A DNA stretch of 64,000 nt from Niveispirillum fermenti. GTDB lineage: Bacteria; Pseudomonadota; Alphaproteobacteria; Azospirillales; Azospirillaceae. The stretch spans positions 1-64,000 of the forward strand of contig NZ_JBLTXA010000001.1 in NCBI RefSeq assembly GCF_048066175.1, given 5' to 3'. Position numbers and translations under genes: made by a program. The notes beneath the pieces were generated by a model that saw nothing but the letters and a program-made list of their open reading frames with translations, did no database searches and had not been told where the DNA came from. Below are positions 52,842 through 60,847 of this stretch, piece after piece (the stretch's first letter is position 1; each line of letters starts with the position of its first letter).

Positions 52842-52940
52842 TCACGCCACCAGGGCGGCGCCAACCACGAACCATGCATACATGGTACCGAAGAAGCCCG
52901 TGATGGCCAGGAAATCGCGGACGAAAGCAGCGCGGTTCAT
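52842..52940 (-). CDS. 32-residue single-pass membrane protein behind SOS boxes
   Basis: Too short for usual gene calling. 32 residues starting MNRAAFVRDF; residues about 10-31 form one hydrophobic helix with aromatic residues. The N-terminus carries two Arg and so should stay in the cytoplasm. GGAGG lies 5 nt before the ATG. Two perfect alphaproteobacterial LexA boxes are 37 and 64 nt upstream, with a TTGATG -35-like box (52996-52991) and a weak -10 (CAGAGT) around the nearer one. Size, topology and control resemble Caulobacter SidA, an SOS-induced inhibitor of division, but I claim no sequence homology. Other SOS-induced small membrane proteins (TisB-like toxins) are alternatives. Confidence 0.65.
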   Translation of the reverse strand: MNRAAFVRDFLAITGFFGTMYAWFVVGAALVA

Positions 52941-52976
52941 TTGAGCCTCCGTTGTTCTGATGACCGCACTCTGACA

Positions 52977-52991
52977 GAACAAAAAAAGAAC
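52977..52991 (-). promoter_or_regulatory. SOS (LexA) box, proximal to the small membrane protein
   Basis: Read on the minus strand this is GTTC-TTTTTTT-GTTC, an exact match to the alphaproteobacterial LexA pattern GTTC-N7-GTTC. It lies between the TTGATG -35-like and CAGAGT -10-like boxes, where LexA would block polymerase. Confidence 0.75.
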
Positions 52992-53003
52992 ATCAAGCCT
53001 GTT

Positions 53004-53018
53004 GTTCCTTTTTTGTTC
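53004..53018 (+). promoter_or_regulatory. Second SOS (LexA) box, opposite orientation
   Basis: GTTC-CTTTTTT-GTTC on the plus strand, 12 bp from the proximal box; together they form a near-perfect 16-bp inverted repeat with one mismatch. It may strengthen LexA binding or control a rightward transcript toward metA. Confidence 0.72.
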
Positions 53019-53270
53019 GCATGACGCCGTGGCATTTCCATGACCTGTGCGCATGGCGACGGCCGAGCGCCCAGCCAACGGCCAAGCCCTTGCCGCACGG
53101 CACCCCCGCCCGGACAGACAGTTGACGCCTGCGCGGATGACGATCATCTATGGACCAGCCGTTACCGTCCGTGGCAGGGCTTCCCCGTACCGGGGCCTGA
53201 AGCGGACCGGCTTCAGCAGATTGTCCCGTGGGGCCGGTCGGCCCTTGTGATTTCGGAAGAACGCAGCACC

Positions 53271-54218
53271 ATGCCCATCAGGATTCCCAACAACCTGCCC
53301 GCCCGGTCCGTCCTGGAGCAGGAGGGCGTGATGGTGATGGACGAACAGCGGGCCGTGCGCCAGGACATCCGGCCGATGCGCATCGCCATCGTGAACCTGA
53401 TGCCCCTGAAGGTCCCGACAGAGACGCAATTGGCCCGCGTGCTGGGCGCCGGACCCTTGCAGGTCGACGTGACGCTTGTCACCACGGGCAGCTATGTGCC
53501 CAAAAACACCTCGGCGGAACATATGGCCGCCTTCTACAAATCCTGGGAGGAAGTGCGGGAGGAACGGTTCGACGGGCTGGTCGTGACCGGCGCGCCCGTG
53601 GAAACACTGCCATTTGAGGATGTAAAGTACTGGCCCGAGTTGCAGGAGATCATGAACTGGGCCCGGACCAACGTCTATCAGAGCCTGTTCATCTGCTGGG
53701 GCGCCCAGGCGGCTCTCTACCATTATTATGGCGTGCCGAAATACCCGCTGCCGGCAAAGGCCTTCGGCATCTTCCCCCACCGCGTGCTCAATCGCACCAG
53801 CCGGCTGCTGCGTGGTTTCGACGACATGGTGCAGGTGCCCGTTTCACGGCATACGGAGGTGCGGCGCGCCGATGTGGAGCGTTGCCCGCAACTGGAGATT
53901 CTGCTGGAAGCGGACGAGACGGGCGTGTGCCTGGTCCATGACCGGGAAACGGGCGACAGCTTCATGTTCAACCATCTTGAATATGACGATTGCACCCTGC
54001 GCGACGAATATCGCCGCGATGTCGGGGAGGGCCGGCAGATCGCCCCACCGGCGCATTACTTCCCCGACGATGATCCGGAGAAGATGCCAGCCAACCGCTG
54101 GCGCAGCCATGCGTTCCTGTTCTTCGGCAACTGGCTGAACGACCTGTACCAGGGCACGCCCTACGATCTGGCGGACCTGGACCGCACCGTCAGCCGGTCA
54201 GGCGACCGGGCCGCCTGA
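53271..54218 (+). CDS. metA: Homoserine O-acetyltransferase, MetA family
   Basis: 315 aa. It acylates homoserine in the first committed step of methionine synthesis. Catalytic Cys142 (FICWGAQAAL), His235 and Glu237 (FNHLEYD) sit at the canonical positions. Residue 111 is Glu (TGAPVETLPF); in this family Glu111 selects acetyl-CoA and Gly111 succinyl-CoA, so an acetyltransferase is predicted although the gene name suggests succinyl transfer. The ATG at 53271 (MPIRIPNNLPA) is the family N-terminus; the open frame to 53040 is rejected. Confidence 0.93.
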   Translation: MPIRIPNNLPARSVLEQEGVMVMDEQRAVRQDIRPMRIAIVNLMPLKVPTETQLARVLGAGPLQVDVTLVTTGSYVPKNTSAEHMAAFYKSWEEVREERFDGLVVTGAPVETLPFEDVKYWPELQEIMNWARTNVYQSLFICWGAQAALYHYYGVPKYPLPAKAFGIFPHRVLNRTSRLLRGFDDMVQVPVSRHTEVRRADVERCPQLEILLEADETGVCLVHDRETGDSFMFNHLEYDDCTLRDEYRRDVGEGRQIAPPAHYFPDDDPEKMPANRWRSHAFLFFGNWLNDLYQGTPYDLADLDRTVSRSGDRAA

Positions 54219-54262
54219 CCGGCTGCGCCGCCTATTGGGGGTGAGGCGGGATGCAGGAATAA

Positions 54263-55081
54263 TCACGGGTCCCGGCGGTCCAGACCCCAGCTTCCCCAAC
54301 TTCCCGGTGTGCTGTATCGCCGCTCGATGGCGGATGCGCGGCCATCCCCGATGATGTTGTCCAGCGCCTTTTGCATCCGTGCCACGGTGGCGGGCGGCAG
54401 GCGTTTGTTGCAGGCCATGGCGCCAGTGGACCGGGTCAGCCGCATCACCATGCGCACCGGAACCTCCGCCTGCCGCGCCTGATAGGGCGCAGCCCAGGCA
54501 CCGCCGGCGAAAAGGTCGGCCTGGCCGTTGAACAGAGCACCGATCTCCGCCGCGCCTTCCATCGGTACAAGGGTGACACCCGCCACATCGCGTGTCATGT
54601 CGCGCAGATGTTTTTCCAGGGCGCCGCCCCCCTGGACGGCGATGCGCAAGCCGGCCAGATCCTCCGGCTTCGTGATCCGCTGCTGGAAACCCAGCGACGC
54701 GAACAGGGCCCAGCCCCCCTCCATCAAGGGTCCGACCCATTGATAGAGTGGCTTGCGCTCCTCCGTCAGATTGATGAGAAAAATACAGGCATTGGCCGTG
54801 CGGCCCAGCACGGCTTCCGCCTCCAGCCAGGGCAGAATACGGTATTCATGCGCAATGCCTGTTTCCTGCATGATCAGCCGGACCTTGTCGGCCGCCAGCC
54901 CCACAAGCTCACCGGTCAGCGCATCTTCAAAATTGGCCGGGGGGTTGGTCTCGGTGAGCAGCAGCAGTTCTTTTCCACCGGCTGCCATCACCGGCACCGC
55001 CGACCAAAGGCCAAGTGCCGCCACCATCGAACCCGCCCCCAGCCACCGCAGCAGGCCCCTTGCCGTTTTCCTGTTGGACAC
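54263..55081 (-). CDS. Periplasmic solute-binding protein, SBP_bac_3 type (orphan)
   Basis: About 272 aa. A signal peptide (LLRWLGAGSMVAALGLWSAVPVMAA) is followed by a bilobed amino-acid-type binding domain (LLLTETNPPANFED and GLRIAVQGGGALEKHL). No permease or ATPase gene is nearby, so it may be a stand-alone sensor-like or chemoreceptor-linked binding protein. The start is uncertain: GTG 55081 puts the signal peptide at the N-terminus; TTG 55138 would add 19 residues and lies in a 7-bp hairpin. Confidence 0.78.
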   Translation of the reverse strand: MSNRKTARGLLRWLGAGSMVAALGLWSAVPVMAAGGKELLLLTETNPPANFEDALTGELVGLAADKVRLIMQETGIAHEYRILPWLEAEAVLGRTANACIFLINLTEERKPLYQWVGPLMEGGWALFASLGFQQRITKPEDLAGLRIAVQGGGALEKHLRDMTRDVAGVTLVPMEGAAEIGALFNGQADLFAGGAWAAPYQARQAEVPVRMVMRLTRSTGAMACNKRLPPATVARMQKALDNIIGDGRASAIERRYSTPGSWGSWGLDRRDP

Positions 55082-55289
55082 CACCGCCAACCCGCTCACA
55101 ACCCTTGGATTGAAACCATGTCCGATCTTATCGGACAACCTGCAGTACGCCTCACCTTTTCCGCCTATGCAACGACAAAATTGGCATCCGCGACCTTCGG
55201 TCTATGCCCCAAAGAATAATACCAACGTATGTATCAATTATTAATAATTCCCCGGACTGCGTAGCGTCGGGTTGGCCAGCGGACCGGGC

Positions 55290-57839
55290 TCAGGCCATCA
55301 GCATCCAGCCCGCTTCCATGGCTTCCGGACCGGCCAGGCCCAGCGCCTCCCAGGCGGCGACCGCGCCGCCGGCACCCGTTGCCTGGACCGTATCGCCGGC
55401 ATCAACCGTTACGGTGATGCGATAATCCAGACGCCGCGATGAATAATCGCGCAGTTCCAGATACACATCTTCGGCCTGCTGCGTGAATATCCGGACCGAC
55501 AGCCCGGACGGGCGCGCCATGTCGCTGGTGACGACGACATTATCCTGCCCGCGCGTCAGCAACTGGGCCATAGGCATGATACCGGCCAGACCGGGAAATT
55601 CCAGCGTGATCTTGTAATTGGTATAGGCCGCGCCCCGGAACATGAACCAATCATTGTCGCCCGATTCGGACAGGATACCCGTCATCGCCTGTTCCACGAT
55701 CAGGCGATGGTCAGCCTGATCGGTTCCGAACGGTGTTCCGCCGACGGGAGCCGACAGATAGGCAGCGACCGCGGCAGCCTGCCAGCCCTCCCCCGTAATA
55801 TCATGGGTCATGGCATAGGCGGCAGTGTCGAAGGCACCGGCCGTGCGGCCCTCCGCAAAGCCGGACAGCAGGTAGTGCCGGGTCAGGGCTGCCGCATCAT
55901 GCCCCACGCTGGCAGCCAGGTCAGGGTTCGACCCCAGATAATCATATGGGTTGAACCGGTCCGTGGCCCGCCCCTCCCCCGCACCATGGGCGAAATAATG
56001 GGCATAGGCGGCGTTGCCGTCGCCGCCGAACGCACGAACCAGATCGGGATGGGAGGCCAGATAGATCGCCGGATCGAAGGAAATCTCCCGATATTCCTTG
56101 TATCCGTAATGCACGTAATGGGCGACACCGGCCGCCGCATCCAGGCCGAAGGCCGCCCGCAGATCAGCATAGGAAGCGATGTAGGAGAGGCCCGAGAAGC
56201 TGACCCCCTGCCCCATCGCAGCACCGGTCTGGATGAAGTCCAGCATGCCGCCGGCCCGGCTGACGCCGATCAGGTCGAGCCGGGCCGGATCGGACGCCAG
56301 ATAGGCCATGGCATCGAAGCCCGATACCGTCCGTCCCTCGCGCAGGCCATAGGTGACGTAATGCTGCATGGCCGCCGTGGCATCCAGTCCGAAGGCGCCG
56401 ATCAGGTCCAGATTACTGGCCAGATAATCCAGCGCGTCGAAACCGTCGGCCAGCCGGCCTTCCGCCTGCCCGAACGTGATCCAGTGACTGCGCGCTGCAT
56501 CGGTATCCGGGCCGAAGGCCGCGATCAGGTCCGGGTTCGAAGCGAGATAGAGCAGGCTGTTGAAATCCAGGGCCGCCATCTGTTCGCGCGTCAGGCTTTC
56601 CGACGAGCCCAGAAACCGGAAATTCTCCACATTGCTGACCAGCGCGCTGCCGGCCGGTCCCTTGATCAGCAGGCTGCCATCGATGGTGGTGACGATGCGA
56701 TAATCGCTGGTGCGGCCCGGCAGATGGACGATGTCTTCCCCGCCCCCGCCATCCACGGTGTCATTGCCGCCGCCCAACAGCAGGATGGTGTCATTGCCGC
56801 CACCGGTGACGATATGATTGTCCAGCGCATTGTCGCGGACCGTATCGGCCCCGGTCCCGGTCGCCACACGGGAGATGAAGGTGCCGACCGCCAGCGACAG
56901 GTTGCGGGCCAATCCGGCCACATCGGAATAGCTGCCGGGCCGCATATCGACACTGGATTGCGCGGCGAAGCCTGACAGGTCCAGCGTATTACGCCCTCCC
57001 CCATCCCAGATGGCGACCACGGGCTGACGGTTGATCGTGAAATCAAAGACAGAGCGGCCGGCCGTGCTGTTGAAGCCATAGACCGTGTCACCGTCACGGG
57101 TGGCATAGTTGCGACCATAGAAATCCTGCACGGCCAGGATATCATACATCATGGGCGTAGAAGCATAGCGAGACCCGTGATTGGCACCCGTATTGCCTGC
57201 GCTGAAATACGACATCAGGGTGTATTGCGCGCTGTCCTGATAAAAATCGGCATTATTGGCATAGGTCACAGGCCTGTTGCTGCCGGACGCATTGTAGTCG
57301 CCGGGGTGCAACAGGCCCAGCGTATGCCCGATCTCGTGCAGCAGGGCGGAGAAATCGTAATGGCCGGGCGTGTTCCCCGACCATGTGTCCCCGGTACCGT
57401 GATTGACCCAGAGCGGCCGCGTCGTACCCGACGTGAAGGCGAAACCCCAGACGCCGCTGCTGATCGTGTCGGAATTGGCGAAAGTGATCTGTCCCTGCCG
57501 GGCCGACGGAGCGGCATTCTCGACAAAGGTCAGCCGGGCCACATCGGACCACAGATCCAGCGCCAGGCGCGCGGACTGCATCTGCGCTGTGGTGAAACTG
57601 TTGAAGCCGGCATAGTCCGCCCCGCTGCTGCCGGCCGGCCGCGTCACGGGAAAGCTGAAGCCGATGCTGCGTCCGGGCGCCCAGGCGCCCCCGTCGGCAT
57701 CCTGCAGACGGTCGATGAACGCCGCATCCGACAGGACAGGCTTGCCCCCCGCCCCTGATGCCATCGCGGCCAGTTCCGCCATCGTGATGGCATGGGCCCC
57801 AGCCCCTATGCCGCACAGCACGCACATGCCCGCCCCCAT
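55290..57839 (-). CDS. Serralysin-type secreted metalloprotease (M10B) with 41-residue repeats
   Basis: About 849 aa. The zinc site HEIGHTLGLLH has His168, Glu169, His172 and His178; the Met-turn is Met209 with Tyr211 in LMSYF. An RTX-like Ca-binding run (GGGNDTILLLGGGNDTVDG, about 346-365) follows, then six to seven repeats of about 41 residues (FDALDYLASNxDLIxAFG-HY-GxxEGR pattern, about 426-699), then a PPC-like beta domain (about 709-815). No Sec signal is obvious; relatives use type I secretion, but no exporter genes are in the window. ATG 57839 or ATG 57827 (MCVLCG) are likely starts; the frame extends to 57947. Confidence 0.88.
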   Translation of the reverse strand: MGAGMCVLCGIGAGAHAITMAELAAMASGAGGKPVLSDAAFIDRLQDADGGAWAPGRSIGFSFPVTRPAGSSGADYAGFNSFTTAQMQSARLALDLWSDVARLTFVENAAPSARQGQITFANSDTISSGVWGFAFTSGTTRPLWVNHGTGDTWSGNTPGHYDFSALLHEIGHTLGLLHPGDYNASGSNRPVTYANNADFYQDSAQYTLMSYFSAGNTGANHGSRYASTPMMYDILAVQDFYGRNYATRDGDTVYGFNSTAGRSVFDFTINRQPVVAIWDGGGRNTLDLSGFAAQSSVDMRPGSYSDVAGLARNLSLAVGTFISRVATGTGADTVRDNALDNHIVTGGGNDTILLLGGGNDTVDGGGGEDIVHLPGRTSDYRIVTTIDGSLLIKGPAGSALVSNVENFRFLGSSESLTREQMAALDFNSLLYLASNPDLIAAFGPDTDAARSHWITFGQAEGRLADGFDALDYLASNLDLIGAFGLDATAAMQHYVTYGLREGRTVSGFDAMAYLASDPARLDLIGVSRAGGMLDFIQTGAAMGQGVSFSGLSYIASYADLRAAFGLDAAAGVAHYVHYGYKEYREISFDPAIYLASHPDLVRAFGGDGNAAYAHYFAHGAGEGRATDRFNPYDYLGSNPDLAASVGHDAAALTRHYLLSGFAEGRTAGAFDTAAYAMTHDITGEGWQAAAVAAYLSAPVGGTPFGTDQADHRLIVEQAMTGILSESGDNDWFMFRGAAYTNYKITLEFPGLAGIMPMAQLLTRGQDNVVVTSDMARPSGLSVRIFTQQAEDVYLELRDYSSRRLDYRITVTVDAGDTVQATGAGGAVAAWEALGLAGPEAMEAGWMLMA

Positions 57840-57999
57840 CGCCCGAACCCCAAAAAAGGTAGCAGCCGGTGGCCGGCAGCAACAGCAACCGAAAGGATGT
57901 CCGCATCCTTTTTCAACCGCCGTCCGCGAAATCAGCAATCCCGACACGGCCCTTGTCTGCTAAATAGCCCCCGTGCAGCCACGGGAGACCTTACGCGCC

Positions 58000-59289
58000 A
58001 TGACCAAGCCCGTCCTTTACCGCAACGCCCGCATCATCGACCCGGCCAGCGGCCTGGATCAGGTGGGCGACCTGCTGACGGTCGGCACCCGTGTCGCCGC
58101 CCTGGGACCCGATGCCACCGCCAACGGCGTGCCGGACGGGGCGGAGACCGTGGATGCCACGGGCCTGGTGCTGGCCCCCGGCCTGGTCGACCTGCGGGTG
58201 CAGGTGGGCGAACCGGGGCTGGAGCATAATGAGACGATCCTGACGGCCAGCCGCAGTGCGGCGGCCGGCGGCATCACCGCGCTGGCCACCCTGCCCAATA
58301 CCGACCCCGTCATCGATGACGTGGCCGGGCTGGAATTCATCGCACGGCGGGCGCGGGAAACGCGGCTGGTCAAGATTTTCGCCTATGGCGCCGTGACGCG
58401 GGAAACCGCCGGCAAGGAACTCAGCGAGATCGGCCTGCTGGAGGAAGCCGGGGCCGTCGGCTTCACCGATGGCGGCCCCATTGCCGACCCGGCCCTGATG
58501 CGCCGTGCCCTGGCCTATGCCAACGGGTTCGGCCAGACCATCTTCCAGCATCCCAGCGAGCCACGTCTGGCCGGCGGCGTGATGAATGCCGGGGAGATCG
58601 CCACCCGCCTGGGACTGGCCGGCATCCCACCCATGGCCGAGGTGATCATGCTGGAACGCGACCTGCGGCTGGTGGAGATGACGGGCGGGCGCTATCACGC
58701 GGCCAACATCTCCACCGCGGAATCCGTGGCCGTCATCCGCCGGGCCAAGCAGCGCGGGCTGAAAATCACCTGCGACACGGCCCCGCCCTATTTCGCGCTG
58801 ACCGAAGCCGACATCGGGGATTATCGCACCTTCTTCAAGCTGGCGCCGCCGCTGCGCAGCGAAACGGACCGGCGCGCCATCGTGGACGGGCTGGCCGACG
58901 GCACGATCGATGCCATCACGTCCGACCACCAGCCACATGACCAGGACAGCAAGCGCGTACCCTTCGCCCAGGCGGCTTTCGGCGCCGTCGGGCTGGAAAC
59001 GCTGCTGCCGCTGACCCTGGAACTGGTCCATAAGGGCGCATTGCCGCTCGTCCGCGCGTTGGCGGCCCTGACCAGCATCCCGGCCGCCATCCTGGGCCGC
59101 GGCACGCTGGGCCGGCTGTTCGCCGGCGGCCCGGCGGACATCGTCCTGTTCGACGAGGGACGCCCCTGGAGGGTGGAGGCGGAAAAGCTGGTATCGAAAT
59201 CGAAGAACAGTTGTTTCGACCGGCGACCGGTGCAGGGGCTGGTCTTGCGCACGATCGTGGATGGGCGCACGGTGTTCGCCCGCACCTGA
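58000..59289 (+). CDS. pyrC: Dihydroorotase-like protein, probably inactive (PyrC'/PyrX type)
   Basis: 429 aa with the overall class I dihydroorotase sequence (PGLVDLRVQVGEPGLEHNETI, GGITALATLPNTDPVIDD, ITSDHQPHDQDSK), but the metal-binding HxH of active enzymes is RxQ here (LRVQV), and the later zinc His and Asp positions are altered. Such homologues assemble with and stabilise aspartate transcarbamoylase (PyrB) rather than catalyse. pyrB is not adjacent; upstream is the serralysin gene. ATG 58000 chosen; an upstream ATG at 57973 is possible. plsY follows, as in many alphaproteobacteria. Confidence 0.88.
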   Translation: MTKPVLYRNARIIDPASGLDQVGDLLTVGTRVAALGPDATANGVPDGAETVDATGLVLAPGLVDLRVQVGEPGLEHNETILTASRSAAAGGITALATLPNTDPVIDDVAGLEFIARRARETRLVKIFAYGAVTRETAGKELSEIGLLEEAGAVGFTDGGPIADPALMRRALAYANGFGQTIFQHPSEPRLAGGVMNAGEIATRLGLAGIPPMAEVIMLERDLRLVEMTGGRYHAANISTAESVAVIRRAKQRGLKITCDTAPPYFALTEADIGDYRTFFKLAPPLRSETDRRAIVDGLADGTIDAITSDHQPHDQDSKRVPFAQAAFGAVGLETLLPLTLELVHKGALPLVRALAALTSIPAAILGRGTLGRLFAGGPADIVLFDEGRPWRVEAEKLVSKSKNSCFDRRPVQGLVLRTIVDGRTVFART

Positions 59290-59303
59290 TACGCGCGCCA
59301 GTC

Positions 59304-59344
59304 GGCGCGGATACCGGGATCAGGATTTCCCGACCCCGGTATGA
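59304..59344. repeat. Palindromic intergenic repeat, copy 2
   Basis: Matches the block at 24210-24251 over about 41 bp, with the palindrome arms at 59311-59318 and 59335-59342. It lies between pyrC' and plsY. The inner stem is degraded compared with copy 1. Both copies are intergenic and directly follow a gene, consistent with a REP-like or terminator-associated repeat family. Confidence 0.65.
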
Positions 59345-59386
59345 CACGCATCCAGCCGACCAGACCGCCAGCCAACAAGAAGAACC

Positions 59387-60007
59387 ATGCCCATGGCCGA
59401 TCTATCCCTGCTCTCCTTGTCAATCGCTGCCATCGGCGGCTATCTGCTGGGCTCCATCCCCTTCGGCCTGGTGCTGACGCGGCTGGCCGGATATGGCGAC
59501 ATCCGCCAGATCGGCAGTGGCAATATCGGGGCCACCAACGTCCTGCGCACGGGCAACAAGCTGCTGGCGCTGGCCACACTGGTGCTGGACAGCGGAAAGG
59601 GCGCCATCGCCACGCTGGCGGCCTTGTGGCTGGGCGGGGTGGAAGCGGGGATCGCGGCGGCGGCCGGGTCCATGCTGGGCCACAGCTTCCCCGTCTGGCT
59701 GGGCTTCAAGGGTGGAAAGGGTGTCGCCACCTCGCTGGGCGTGCTGCTGGCCATTTCCTGGCCCGTGGGACTGGCGGCCTGCGCCACCTGGCTGCTGGCC
59801 GCCGCGATCTTCCGCATCTCGTCCCTGTCGGCCCTGATCGCCGTCGGGGCCAGCCCCGTGGTCGGCTGGTTCCTGGCCGGGCCGGCCATCGCGGGACTCT
59901 GCCTGTTCATCGCGGCACTGGTCTTCATCCGCCATCACGAGAACATCGCCCGGCTGCTGAAGGGTACCGAACCGCGCATCGGCGCCAGGAAGAAGGAAGC
60001 GGCCTGA
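59387..60007 (+). CDS. plsY: Glycerol-3-phosphate acyltransferase PlsY
   Basis: 206 aa, a polytopic inner-membrane enzyme (five membrane segments expected) that transfers acyl groups from acyl-phosphate to glycerol-3-phosphate, the first step of phospholipid synthesis. The motifs GSGNIGATNVLR, HSFPVWLGFKGGKGVAT and RHHENIARLLKGTE are intact. The start at 59387 has AAGAAG upstream; the ATG two codons later is an alternative. Confidence 0.96.
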   Translation: MPMADLSLLSLSIAAIGGYLLGSIPFGLVLTRLAGYGDIRQIGSGNIGATNVLRTGNKLLALATLVLDSGKGAIATLAALWLGGVEAGIAAAAGSMLGHSFPVWLGFKGGKGVATSLGVLLAISWPVGLAACATWLLAAAIFRISSLSALIAVGASPVVGWFLAGPAIAGLCLFIAALVFIRHHENIARLLKGTEPRIGARKKEAA

Positions 60008-60038
60008 ACGGCTTCCCCCTACCTCCGGCGCCGGCCCC

Positions 60039-60815
60039 TCATCCCTTCGGCGTGCGATGGACGGACAAGGCCCCCGGCCCCTGGGTCGTGGGCATGATCT
60101 CTACCCGATTGACATTGAAGTGCGGCGGCAACGTCGCAACCCATGTCACTGTTTCAGCAACATCTTCTGGCGTCAGCGGCACCGTGTCGGCGTAGACCTT
60201 CGCCGCCCGTTCCGCATCCCCCTTGAACCGGACCAGGCTGAAATCGGTCTGGACCATGCCCGGTTCCACCGACGTGACACGCACGCCCGTGCCGGTCAGG
60301 TCCGCCCGCAGCGACAGGCTGAACTGGGTCACAAAGGCCTTGGACGCGCAGTAGACATGGCCGCCGGGATAGGGATAAGTGCCGGCAATGGAACTGAGAT
60401 TGACGATATGGCCGGCACCACGGGCCACCATGCCGGGCAGCACCAGGCCGGTAATGATGGCCAGCGCCTTGTCGTTGGTGTCGATCATCACCTCCCAATC
60501 GTCCAGGTCGGCCTTGAAGGCCGGGTCGGCGCCCAGCGCCAGACCGGCATTATTGACCAGCAGGTCGATATCCGTGAAATCGGGCGGCAGGGCGGCCAGC
60601 GCCGCCTCCACCGCCTTGCGGTCGCGGACATCGAACTGCATCAGGTGGACCGGCACAGTCAGTTCGTCCAGCAAGCTGTTGAACTTGCTCAAATCCCGCG
60701 CCGTCAGGATCAGGCGGGAGCCCAGGGCCGCAAAGCGGCGGGCGAAGGCATGGCCGAAGGCGCCGCTGGCGCCGGTGATCATCACCACCTTCGGGGCATA
60801 GGGCACGCTGGTCAT
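60039..60815 (-). CDS. SDR-family short-chain dehydrogenase
   Basis: 258 aa. The NAD(P)-binding TGASGAFG, the structural NNAG and the active-site Ser with YCASK are all present. It resembles the YdfG-type group acting on 3-hydroxy acids (serine/malonic semialdehyde reductases), but the substrate is not determined. ATG 60815 has GGAG 9 nt upstream; ATG 60830 is possible. It lies 32 nt downstream of mazG on the same strand. Confidence 0.87.
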   Translation of the reverse strand: MTSVPYAPKVVMITGASGAFGHAFARRFAALGSRLILTARDLSKFNSLLDELTVPVHLMQFDVRDRKAVEAALAALPPDFTDIDLLVNNAGLALGADPAFKADLDDWEVMIDTNDKALAIITGLVLPGMVARGAGHIVNLSSIAGTYPYPGGHVYCASKAFVTQFSLSLRADLTGTGVRVTSVEPGMVQTDFSLVRFKGDAERAAKVYADTVPLTPEDVAETVTWVATLPPHFNVNRVEIMPTTQGPGALSVHRTPKG

Positions 60816-60847
60816 TCGGCTGTTCTCCATCTCTGCTGATGCGGCGG

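Larger units (their letters stand above)
52941..53270. other. Divergent intergenic region: SOS boxes and metA leader
   Basis: 330 bp. The left part holds the small-protein leader and two SOS boxes. The right part is the metA leader, with a possible -35 TTGACG at 53122-53127 (weak -10 CATCTA 17 nt on) and two hairpins: a 5-bp stem (53183-53187 with 53191-53195) and a 7-bp stem (53197-53203 with 53210-53216). I see no SAM-II core, so a SAM riboswitch is not supported. Confidence 0.5.

Noticed and set aside
53021..53125. 34-codon frame directly after the plus-strand SOS box
   Set aside because: It is hydrophilic, Pro/Arg-rich, has no ribosome site and no sign of selection; it looks like random GC-rich sequence.
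53157..53270. SAM riboswitch in the metA leader
   Set aside because: Hairpins are present, but the conserved SAM-II loop and pseudoknot sequences are absent.
55900..56720. Tandem repeats as a CRISPR-like array
   Set aside because: The periodicity of about 123 nt is protein-level repeats within the serralysin gene and the units are not identical at DNA level.
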